Shown: piece after piece, positions 7,812 to 13,320 of the stretch | Layout: every line of letters begins with the position of its first letter | Position numbering within the stretch: position 1 is the stretch's first letter | Assembly: GCA_018648945.1 (NCBI GenBank) | Contig: JABGQJ010000089.1 | Coordinates: forward strand, 1 to 16,998 | Source of the DNA: Victivallales bacterium | Lineage (GTDB): Bacteria > Verrucomicrobiota > Lentisphaeria > Oligosphaerales > Lenti-02 | Direction of reading: 5' to 3' | DNA length: 16,998 nt | Position numbers and translations under genes: made by a program | Notes under the pieces: generated by a model | What the model was told of the DNA's origin: nothing | Databases searched by the model: none | Seen by the model: only the letters and a program-made list of their open reading frames with translations

Positions 7812-8300
7812 CTATTCGTACTGGGCCAGGAGACCGGCGATTTTCTTGGGTGTCACGCGACCATGGACGTCGTCGTCGATCATGATGACCGGGGCTAGAC
7901 CGCAGGCGCCGAAGCAGCGTTGGGCGGTCAGCGAGAACCGGCGGTCCTCGGTGGTCTCACCCATCTTGATGTCCAGTTCCTGGGTCAGGGCTTCGACCAC
8001 CTTCTTGGCACCGCGCACATAGCAGGCGGTTCCCAGGCAGATGTTGACGGTATGGCGGCCGCGCGGCTGCATGGTGAAGTAGTGGTAGAAGGTCACTACC
8101 CCCAGCACCTCGCTCACGGGCAGATCCATGGCTTTGGCCACGTGTTCCTGCACGTCGATCGGCAGGAAGCCAAAGAGATCCTGCGCTTTGTGCAGGATGG
8201 GGATGAGCGCATCGCGCCCCTTCGACTGTTGGGCAATGAACTCGTCGAGTTCCTGGAACCGCGCGTTGGTGCACGTTCCTTCACAGCATTCCGTAGGCAT
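7812..8300 (-). CDS. NuoE-like [2Fe-2S] subunit (partner of the NuoF-GltD fusion)
   Basis: A second NuoE/HndA-family protein, 162 aa, with helical N-terminal part (VTFYHYFTMQPRGRH, 69-83) and [2Fe-2S] ligands C88, C93 (CLGTAC), C129 and C133 (RCFGAC), ending IDDDVHGRVT. The start at 8300 is well fixed by AAGGAGG 8 bases upstream; longer in-frame readings run back into the ferredoxin gene. The N-terminus MPTECCEGTC carries three extra cysteines (C5, C6, C10) not found in the other NuoE of this window. Since the next gene, 10 bases on, is the NuoF-GltD fusion, it most likely plays the StnA/HydC role there. The two NuoE proteins share only family-level similarity by eye, so the duplication looks old. 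Confidence 0.92.
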   Translation of the reverse strand: MPTECCEGTCTNARFQELDEFIAQQSKGRDALIPILHKAQDLFGFLPIDVQEHVAKAMDLPVSEVLGVVTFYHYFTMQPRGRHTVNICLGTACYVRGAKKVVEALTQELDIKMGETTEDRRFSLTAQRCFGACGLAPVIMIDDDVHGRVTPKKIAGLLAQYE

Positions 8301-8308
8301 CCGGGTCG

Positions 8309-8316
8309 CCTCCTTA
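8309..8316 (-). promoter_or_regulatory. Shine-Dalgarno overlapping the upstream stop codon
   Basis: On the minus strand TAAGGAGG combines the stop codon of the ferredoxin gene (8316-8314) with a near-consensus ribosome binding site for the NuoE-like gene starting at 8300. A ribosome ending on the ferredoxin would sit on the next initiation site, so the two proteins are probably translationally coupled. The site also decides the start of the NuoE-like gene. Confidence 0.8.
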
Positions 8317-8670
8317 GGCAAAGACCAGATCGTCGACGGTGTTGCCGCCGACGATGTGTTCGGTGATGATACGCTTGGCCCCCGCTTCGTCCACATGGCC
8401 GTAGCGGACGGCAGTGGCACCAGCCATCTGCACTTCGACCAGGGGTTCCTGCTCGCAGAAGCCCGCGCAACCGGCGGCGGTGACGGCCACATCGGTGAGC
8501 CCGGCTTCTTCCAGAGCGCCCAGGAGGGCCTTCATGGTGTCACGTGCGCCGGCGGCGATGCCGCAGGTGCCCATGCATACGATGATCTTGGCCCGATGGC
8601 TGCCGCCACGTAGTTCCAGATCCTTCTTCACTTGGTCTCGGATTTTCCGCAATTCGTCCAAATTCTTCAT
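8314..8670 (-). CDS. Thioredoxin-like [2Fe-2S] ferredoxin, 118 aa
   Basis: A small soluble electron carrier with the thioredoxin-like [2Fe-2S] fold, related to the N-terminal domain of HydB/HoxF. Ligands are C32 and C36 (VCMGTCG) and C68 and C72 (AAGCAGFC), giving two CxxxC pairs; the N-terminal helix (1-22) is basic. The start at 8670 is backed by AAAGGAG about 8 bases upstream; the earlier in-frame ATG has no such site. In bacteria such free-standing ferredoxins often accompany NuoE/NuoF-like hydrogenase genes, and here it directly precedes, and is coupled to, the NuoE of the transhydrogenase-like pair. It may be an extra subunit, or may supply the cluster missing from the short HydB; the latter is speculation. 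Confidence 0.87.
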   Translation of the reverse strand: MKNLDELRKIRDQVKKDLELRGGSHRAKIIVCMGTCGIAAGARDTMKALLGALEEAGLTDVAVTAAGCAGFCEQEPLVEVQMAGATAVRYGHVDEAGAKRIITEHIVGGNTVDDLVFA

Positions 8671-8803
8671 TCGTCCGACTCCTTTGGTTGCGTGAGATAG
8701 AGAACAGAGGGTGCGAGTGTTGCTGCCTCGCCCGGCCACCGCTCAGGATGGCTCGTTCCTCTTGTTCCTAACGTGTTGAGCACCGGCTGCCCGCCGACTT
8801 GTA
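8671..8803 (-). other. 133-base gap between regulatory and catalytic halves
   Basis: This is the longest gap inside the hydrogenase run. It separates the HATPase gene (stop at 8804) from the ferredoxin gene (start 8670). I see the ribosome binding site of the ferredoxin and a weak stem, but no convincing -35/-10 pair or terminator. An internal promoter separating regulatory from catalytic genes remains possible. Confidence 0.4.
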
Positions 8804-9370
8804 CTAATCGCCCATACTGAACTCCTGCCCCGCCCAGGTCACAAGCTCGGCCAGGCCACCTTGGAGGAGTTCCTCCACGAAGGCGCGGACCGCGGGATGG
8901 CTCGGGTCGATGCCAGCCAGTTCGCTTCTGACCGTTGTCATATCCAAGATTTCATGTGTTGTCCGAGTCGAGACGCGCAGGTCGATTCCCGGCCAGGACA
9001 CCGCCGACATTGCCAGCACGCCGGGCAGATCCCCAAGCGGTCTGGCATCCACGGTGCCAAAGTGGAACTCTGCGATCACGGTCACTCCCCGCCCCGGTTC
9101 GGACTGCACGCGCAACGCGCCGCCGGATTCCTCGGCGGACCGGCGGAGGAGGGAGAGGCCGAGCCCGACGGGTCGTTCCGTGCGGGTGGTTCGGTACGGG
9201 TCCGTGGGATCCTCGGCGATTTCTGGCGGGAGGCCGGGCCCATCGTCCGCGATTCTCACCTGCAGTGCGTCGTCGCGCGCCCAAGTGAAATCCACGCAGA
9301 CCGTCTTTGCCCCCGCCTTGGCGGAATTCTCCAGCACATCGAGCAGGTGGAGCGAGATGTCTTCCATCAT
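8804..9370 (-). CDS. Stand-alone HATPase (GHKL) domain protein
   Basis: A 188-aa protein with a histidine-kinase-like ATPase domain but no phospho-acceptor (DHp), receiver or membrane part. The N box is LLDVLENSAKAGA (10-21), the G1 box DDGPGL (42-47) and the G2 box GLGLSLL (69-75), so ATP binding should be intact. Residues 105-188 form a C-terminal extension without a domain I recognise. The gene overlaps the PHP gene by four bases (ATGA), and two adjacent ATG codons (9370 and 9367) are possible starts; the second lies at better spacing from GGAGG. Similar proteins are encoded next to [FeFe]-hydrogenases in Clostridia and Thermotogae. Whether it phosphorylates a partner, like anti-sigma kinases of the same fold, or only senses ATP, cannot be told from sequence. 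Confidence 0.87.
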   Translation of the reverse strand: MMEDISLHLLDVLENSAKAGAKTVCVDFTWARDDALQVRIADDGPGLPPEIAEDPTDPYRTTRTERPVGLGLSLLRRSAEESGGALRVQSEPGRGVTVIAEFHFGTVDARPLGDLPGVLAMSAVSWPGIDLRVSTRTTHEILDMTTVRSELAGIDPSHPAVRAFVEELLQGGLAELVTWAGQEFSMGD

Positions 9371-10092
9371 GCCTCCACCAGGTTGCGCAGGACCCCGAGC
9401 AATTGGGGGACGGTGCTGACGTGGTCGGGGATCTCCAGGGCGAAGCGCCCGATATCCTCGACGAAATGGGAGTCGGAGCCCGCCAGCACGGGGAAGCCGC
9501 CAATGGTGTTGCCGAGCTGCAGTCCTTCGCGGCCCCAGGTTCGCGCGGTGACCTCGACTGCGTCGTAGTCGCCGTCGGGGTTGACGAATCCCAGTTGGCT
9601 GGTCAGGCTGTTGCGGGCGCGGTAGACGTGGGCGGGAATGGCGACGCCGCCGAAGTCGCGGATGTGTCCGGTGAGGTCGTCGATTCCCAAGTCGGTGCCG
9701 ATTTGCCGGAGGCGTTCGTCCACATCCACGATCTCGTCGTCCTCGTCGTAGACGACCTGCCAGCCGAAGTGTTCGGTGTCGTTCGCGGCTTCGGGCAAGG
9801 CATTGTCCACGGTTTCCTGGAGGGCTTGGAGACCGGTCAGTTCGGTGAACAGCGCCAGGACGTGGACCTCTTCGCGGGTGGTGACTTCCATGCCCGGCAC
9901 CACGGTCAGGCCACAGTCCTGCCCGAGGCGGGATGCGAGGGTGGCATGGTTGCTCGCGTTGTGGTCGGTGATGGCGATCATATCGAGTTTGGCGTGGACG
10001 GCGCAGGCGATGATCTGCCGGGGGCTGAGTGTGTTCTCCGCGCAGGCGGAGAGCGCGGAGTGCAGGTGCAGATCAAAGCGCGTGTGTGTCAT
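9367..10092 (-). CDS. PHP-domain metal-dependent phosphoesterase
   Basis: A 241-aa protein of the PHP (polymerase and histidinol phosphatase) superfamily, expected to hydrolyse a phosphate ester using two or three metal ions. Metal-ligand motifs are visible in order: DLHLHS (7-12), ITDHN (41-45), GMEV (67-70), H77 in EVHVLALF, IPAH (152-155) and GSDSH (205-209). The start at 10092 gives the motif its normal position near the N-terminus; the 11 upstream codons belong to the overlap with the DRTGG gene. The ribosome binding site is weak, and the gene begins 5 bases after the DRTGG stop, so coupling is likely. It ends in a four-base overlap with the HATPase gene. The substrate is unknown; in this setting it could be a phosphoprotein, a nucleotide or RNA. 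Confidence 0.9.
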   Translation of the reverse strand: MTHTRFDLHLHSALSACAENTLSPRQIIACAVHAKLDMIAITDHNASNHATLASRLGQDCGLTVVPGMEVTTREEVHVLALFTELTGLQALQETVDNALPEAANDTEHFGWQVVYDEDDEIVDVDERLRQIGTDLGIDDLTGHIRDFGGVAIPAHVYRARNSLTSQLGFVNPDGDYDAVEVTARTWGREGLQLGNTIGGFPVLAGSDSHFVEDIGRFALEIPDHVSTVPQLLGVLRNLVEA

Positions 10093-10097
10093 AGGCC

Positions 10098-10427
10098 CTA
10101 GAGAACCCCCGCCAAACGCATGCAAAGTTCGGAGGACGTCGCTTCACTGCCACAGAGCGCGATGCCCTGGCTCCTGGCTCTGGCGACCGTCTGCGGGTCG
10201 GGCGAGACGTCGTTGACCAGCACCACGCAGGCGACATCCCGCATGTCGGCCACGGCGATGACATTCACATGCCCCTGCACGGTGAACCAGACGGCGTCCG
10301 GCGGGCAGCGTCCCAGCACGTCGCTGAGCAGATCGCCGCAGTAGGCTCCAGTCACTTCCACAGTTTCGGGGGCTTCGACTTGGATGGGGTCGAGTCCGAG
10401 ATGTTGGATCAGTTCGTTAAGCTTCAC
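10098..10427 (-). CDS. DRTGG-domain protein, second copy (109 aa)
   Basis: A small DRTGG-family protein, a fold related to the N-terminal domain of HPr kinase/phosphorylase. The family-like signature CGDLLSDVLGR (30-40) is followed by TVQGHVNVIAVADM (49-62) and the ending SSELCMRLAGVL. It is paralogous to the protein encoded at 11297-11719 (DLLSDVL and a V-x5-AD segment are shared). Translation starts with GTG at 10427, inside the last codons of the CBS/HATPase gene, an 11-base overlap; GAGGAG lies about 10 bases upstream. There is no kinase motif (no P-loop), so it is probably a binding or scaffold protein. DRTGG proteins of this size are frequent neighbours of [FeFe]-hydrogenase genes, but no biochemical role is established as far as I know. 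Confidence 0.82.
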   Translation of the reverse strand: MKLNELIQHLGLDPIQVEAPETVEVTGAYCGDLLSDVLGRCPPDAVWFTVQGHVNVIAVADMRDVACVVLVNDVSPDPQTVARARSQGIALCGSEATSSELCMRLAGVL

Positions 10428-11379
10428 TGGTGCGGGTCTCCTCGGCGGGGGCGGTGGGTTCGGCGGCGGGGAGGTAGACGGTGGCCTCGATAACCGTGCC
10501 GGTCTTCATCGAGGAGGTGATGGAGAACTCGTCCGCACAGCGCTGGATGTTGGGCAGCCCCATGCCGGCGCCGAAGCCAAGCGCCCTGATCTTCTCGTTG
10601 GCCGTGGTGTAGCCGGATTCCATGGCCTTCTTGATGTCGGGGATGCCGGGTCCCTCGTCACCCACCACGACGCGCACTTGGTCGTCGCGGATATCGGCGT
10701 CCATGTAGCCGCCAAGGGAGTGGAGCATGACATTGATCTCCGCTTCGTAGCAGATCACCGCGACGCGTCGGGCAATATCTCCCGGCACGCCGCGTGCCTT
10801 GAGACGCTTCTTGACCATGGTGGAGGCCACTCCGGCCTGGTCGAACTTGTCGGGGGCGAGCTCGAAGTGGAGCGTGTCGTGCTTGCTGTGCTCCATGTGG
10901 CGCGCCATGCTCCGCTCCTGTTCCTCCACGCGTTCGGCGATGGAGTTGATGATCAGGAGGAGGTGGGAGAGGATATCCCCGAAGGTGAGGATGCCCACCA
11001 GTTTGTCGCTGCCGGAGGATTCCATCACGGGCAGGCGACCGAAGCGGTGCTTGTTGAAGAGATTTGAGGCGGCGATGGCCGAGTAGTTCTGAGGAATGGT
11101 GACCAATCCTTTGGTCATGAATTCTGCGACGGGATCGTCGATGTGCCCGGCATCGAACGCGGTGATGATGTCGTCGATGCTGACGATTCCGAGCAACACC
11201 CCGCCCTCGTCCACAATAGGCGTTCCGGAAAAACGGTGCTCTTTCAGGCAGAGCTGGATTTCCCGGAACGTCGCCGTGGGCGGGAAGGTAATGACGTCAG
11301 TCGTCATTACCTCGCGCACTTTGATCTGGTACATCAGTTCGTGTACCAGACGGATTTGCCGCTCGTGAAGCTGTGTCAT
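10417..11379 (-). CDS. CBS-pair / HATPase fusion protein
   Basis: A 320-aa predicted sensor in which a CBS pair (about 20-140; VREVMTTDVITFPP, GIVSIDDIITAF, HRFGRLPV, GILTFGDILSHL) is followed by a charged, probably helical linker (145-165) and a GHKL ATPase domain (about 170-305). Its N box is YEAEINVMLHS (211-221), G1 DEGPGI (241-246) and G2 GFGAGMGLPN (268-277). The ATPase half resembles RsbW/SpoIIAB-type anti-sigma kinases rather than two-component kinases; there is no DHp histidine. The natural reading is that adenylate binding to the CBS part controls the ATPase or kinase part. The start at 11379 gives an 83-base overlap with the upstream DRTGG gene. Later ATGs (11334, 11307) would reduce the overlap but would cut into the first CBS motif. 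The C-terminal 20 residues are Ala/Glu/Thr rich. Confidence 0.9.
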   Translation of the reverse strand: MTQLHERQIRLVHELMYQIKVREVMTTDVITFPPTATFREIQLCLKEHRFSGTPIVDEGGVLLGIVSIDDIITAFDAGHIDDPVAEFMTKGLVTIPQNYSAIAASNLFNKHRFGRLPVMESSGSDKLVGILTFGDILSHLLLIINSIAERVEEQERSMARHMEHSKHDTLHFELAPDKFDQAGVASTMVKKRLKARGVPGDIARRVAVICYEAEINVMLHSLGGYMDADIRDDQVRVVVGDEGPGIPDIKKAMESGYTTANEKIRALGFGAGMGLPNIQRCADEFSITSSMKTGTVIEATVYLPAAEPTAPAEETRTSEA

Positions 11380-11719
11380 CCTCGCTTTCCGTGAAATGAC
11401 TCAGGCGTGAACATGCTTCGAACATGCTGTATGGACAGAGGATAATGGGGATGCCCATGGCTTGCGCCAGGGCGCTGGCGGGCTGCTGGGGCTGTTTGTT
11501 GCGGACGATCACGATGCAGCAGGCTCCGGTGATGTCGGCCGTGCGCACGACTTGGGCGTTGGTCAGTCCGGTAAGGAGCGCGAAGTCGTCTTGGTCAACG
11601 GCAAGGACATCGCTGAGGAGATCGCTTGCGGCGAACCCGTTCACGGTGCGGTCCAGTTGGTCCGCACCACAGACCAGTTCGCCGTTCAGAGCTTCTACAA
11701 CGTCACCAACGGTCATCAT
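11297..11719 (-). CDS. DRTGG-domain protein, first gene of the hydrogenase operon
   Basis: A 140-aa DRTGG-family protein. The domain covers about residues 1-108: MTVGDVVEALNGELVCG, ASDLLSDVLA (31-40), LLTGLTNAQVVRTADI (48-63) and IILCPYSMFEACSRL (92-106), a strong match to the protein encoded beside clostridial and thermotogal [FeFe]-hydrogenases. Residues 110-140 are hydrophilic, low in pattern and encoded in DNA that also encodes the first 28 residues of the CBS/HATPase protein in another frame. Two adjacent ATG codons (11719, 11716) could serve as starts; only a distant AGGA is seen upstream. The gene follows the long leader after the promoter at 12100-12128. It may act as a partner of the HATPase proteins; the function is not established. 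Confidence 0.85.
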   Translation of the reverse strand: MMTVGDVVEALNGELVCGADQLDRTVNGFAASDLLSDVLAVDQDDFALLTGLTNAQVVRTADITGACCIVIVRNKQPQQPASALAQAMGIPIILCPYSMFEACSRLSHFTESEDDTASRAANPSGTRTDVPDQSARGNDD

Positions 11720-12092
11720 GTGCTGTCTGTTATCCTGTGGTCTCCCGGCGACCGGGTTGGTATGGCACCGCGGCGGCGGGGAGGGTGTTCTGTTCAGATG
11801 GTGGAGGCGAAAGGGGAATCTTCGATTGGGCCACTGCGGCGGGGACCGCTATGGGGCATCTCGATTCCGGCGTGTGCTTCCTTCTTCTGAGCAGAGAATG
11901 CGTTGTGTCTGGCGAATCGACAAGCGTGGATGCCGAACTTGCGGCGACCGTCTCTCGCGGATTCCCGAACCGATGGGGGGTTCGGAGAAACCAAGACCTC
12001 ATGCACGACAAGGAACCCTCGGCTATCTCATGCTCGTCCGAGCTGATGCAAAAACACATACGGAACGTCGAATCGCGACGCTCTTGAAATGC
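11720..12092 (-). other. Long untranslated leader of the hydrogenase operon
   Basis: About 370 bases lie between the predicted transcription start and the first DRTGG gene. They hold three exact short hairpins: 12066-12070 with 12076-12080 (5 bp, near the start), 11965-11971 with 11979-11985 (CCGAACC/GGTTCGG, 7 bp) and 11744-11748 with 11752-11756 (5 bp, just upstream of the first gene). An open frame of 109 codons crosses the leader, but it lacks a ribosome binding site and any recognisable domain. I recognise no known riboswitch class. A regulatory leader, or an unseen second promoter nearer the gene, are the alternatives. Confidence 0.4.
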
Positions 12093-12099
12093 ACCCTAC

Positions 12100-12128
12100 G
12101 TTATGACTCCGGTTCTTGCCCGTGTCAA
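12100..12128 (-). promoter_or_regulatory. Sigma-70-type promoter of the hydrogenase operon
   Basis: On the minus strand a perfect -35 hexamer TTGACA (12128-12123) is followed after exactly 17 bases by CATAAC (12105-12100), which matches four of six positions of TATAAT. Transcription would start near 12093. Position is right: it follows the only long gap in the window and precedes the tightly packed regulatory and catalytic genes. The -35 box lies inside a separate inverted repeat (12116-12142), which could be an operator. Confidence 0.6.
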
Positions 12129-12142
12129 CCCGCCGCGGGCAA
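12116..12142. promoter_or_regulatory. Inverted repeat enclosing the -35 box
   Basis: TTGCCCG (12116-12122) and CGGGCAA (12136-12142) are exact inverted repeats of 7 bases separated by 13 bases, and the -35 hexamer lies between them. Arm spacing of about two helical turns (20 bases centre to centre) is what a dimeric DNA-binding regulator would need. A regulator bound here would block RNA polymerase. As RNA it would be a weak hairpin, and it lies upstream of the predicted start. Confidence 0.4.
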
Positions 12143-12176
12143 AAAAAGCCAAGCTAGGGACGCGTGGAATCTGGCT
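12141..12176 (-). terminator. Possible terminator of the DUF1343 transcript
   Basis: After the DUF1343 stop codon the minus strand carries AGCCA (12176-12172), 20 bases of loop, TGGCT (12151-12147) and a run of seven T (12147-12141). The T-run is clear and position is right, but the stem has only five pairs and the loop is long, so termination may be poor. Confidence 0.35.
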
Positions 12177-12179
12177 GTG

Positions 12180-13292
12180 CTAGGCGTAGAGGAGGAGGTC
12201 GCGAATGCTCTCCTGGAACTGGGAGCCTGCGGCATTGGCCCGAGCCAGGAACGCCTCCAGGTCCATCGCGTCGGTGGTCTCGGCAGTCCACTCCGTTCCG
12301 TCCAGCCAGCGCCCGAAGCCCTTGATGGGGTGGAATTCCCGGGGGTACAGACGGCGCAGTTCGCGGACGATGGTGAGGGCCGTGCGCATCGCGTCCACGG
12401 CGCGGTGGCCGACGAAGCCCAGGTGGATGCCGCCGCAGAGCTCCCCGGCAAACTTGTTGAAGGCGGGCGTGAACCAGACCTCCCGGAAGACGACTCCCGG
12501 CAGGTGCTGCTCGCTGAGGGCCTGGAGAAGACGTTGTGGCTCGACCCATGGCGCCCCGAAGTACTCGAAGGGTTTGCAGGTGCCCCTGGCTTCGCTGATC
12601 GTGGTGTGCTGGAGCATGCCGGTGCAGGCGTAGGCGTAGCACGAGTCGAGCGAAGGAATGTTTGGCGATGGCGGGGCCCAGAGCAGCCCCGTCTCGTCCC
12701 AGGGCATGTCCCGGTAGTAGTCGCGGACGGGGATCACCTCCAGTTGTACGTCCAGGGCCAACTCCCGGCGCAGGTACAGGCCAAGCTCGCCGAGGGTGAA
12801 GGGGGTGACCACCGGGAGTTCGACCGGGTAGAACTGCAGGCCAAGAGGCCCTTGGCAGGGAAGGTGGCCCAATGGTGTGGGACGGTCCAGCACGACCACT
12901 CGGGTCCGGGTTCCGGCGCAGGCACGCAAGGTGTCGGCCAGGGTGTGCTTGTAGGTGTAGGCTCGGTGCGACACGTCCTGCGCATGGAAGACGACCACGT
13001 CCAGTTCGGCGAGGGTTCCGCGGGGGAACGTGCGGTCGCCGCCGTAGTAGCTGAAGACGGGGAGGCCGGTGCGTTGGTCGGTGTAGGAGTCGAAGTGCAC
13101 GCCGTCCTGCAGGTCGCCCCGCAGGCCGTGTTCGAGGGCGAACATGGCCCGGACGTCCGCCGCCGGGTCGGCGGCCAAGTAGTCGCCGAGGGCGCCCATC
13201 CCAGGGAGCCAGCCAGCGGGCGTGCAGATGATGCCGACCCGTTGGTCGGCGAGGGTCTGTCGGAGGGTGTCGATGGCGAAACGGACGGGCAT
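12180..13292 (-). CDS. DUF1343 family protein (NamZ-like exo-beta-N-acetylmuramidase)
   Basis: A 370-aa protein of the DUF1343 family, whose characterised member NamZ (GH171) removes N-acetylmuramic acid from muropeptide glycans. Family signatures are seen in order: GIICTPAGW (20-28), EHGLRG (54-59), FHAQDVSHRAYTY (102-114), DRPTPLG (136-142), WAPPSPNIPSLDS (205-217), ISEARGTCKPFEYFGAPW (232-249) and FNKFAGELCGGIHL (278-291). Several are variant: the usual DVQDVG is AQDVSH and the usual DRPNP is DRPTP, so the substrate may differ. No signal peptide or lipobox is visible, so a cytoplasmic role in wall recycling, or in glycan breakdown with the glycosidase upstream, is more likely than secretion. 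The start at 13292 has GAGG 7 bases upstream. The gene lies 28 bases after the 221-aa unknown gene, in one apparent transcript. Confidence 0.88.
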   Translation of the reverse strand: MPVRFAIDTLRQTLADQRVGIICTPAGWLPGMGALGDYLAADPAADVRAMFALEHGLRGDLQDGVHFDSYTDQRTGLPVFSYYGGDRTFPRGTLAELDVVVFHAQDVSHRAYTYKHTLADTLRACAGTRTRVVVLDRPTPLGHLPCQGPLGLQFYPVELPVVTPFTLGELGLYLRRELALDVQLEVIPVRDYYRDMPWDETGLLWAPPSPNIPSLDSCYAYACTGMLQHTTISEARGTCKPFEYFGAPWVEPQRLLQALSEQHLPGVVFREVWFTPAFNKFAGELCGGIHLGFVGHRAVDAMRTALTIVRELRRLYPREFHPIKGFGRWLDGTEWTAETTDAMDLEAFLARANAAGSQFQESIRDLLLYA

Positions 13293-13320
13293 GGGGGGAC
13301 CTCGCTTGCTCGGCTCTCGT

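Noticed and set aside
8738..8790. Rex-type operator near the ferredoxin gene
   Set aside because: A TTGTTCCTAACGTGTTGAG stretch recalls Rex arms, but the halves are not inverted repeats.
11730..12059. 109-codon minus-strand open frame in the leader
   Set aside because: No ribosome binding site, no family pattern, Ser/Pro/Arg-rich product with many rare-looking codons. It ends just before the DRTGG start, so a leader peptide cannot be fully excluded.
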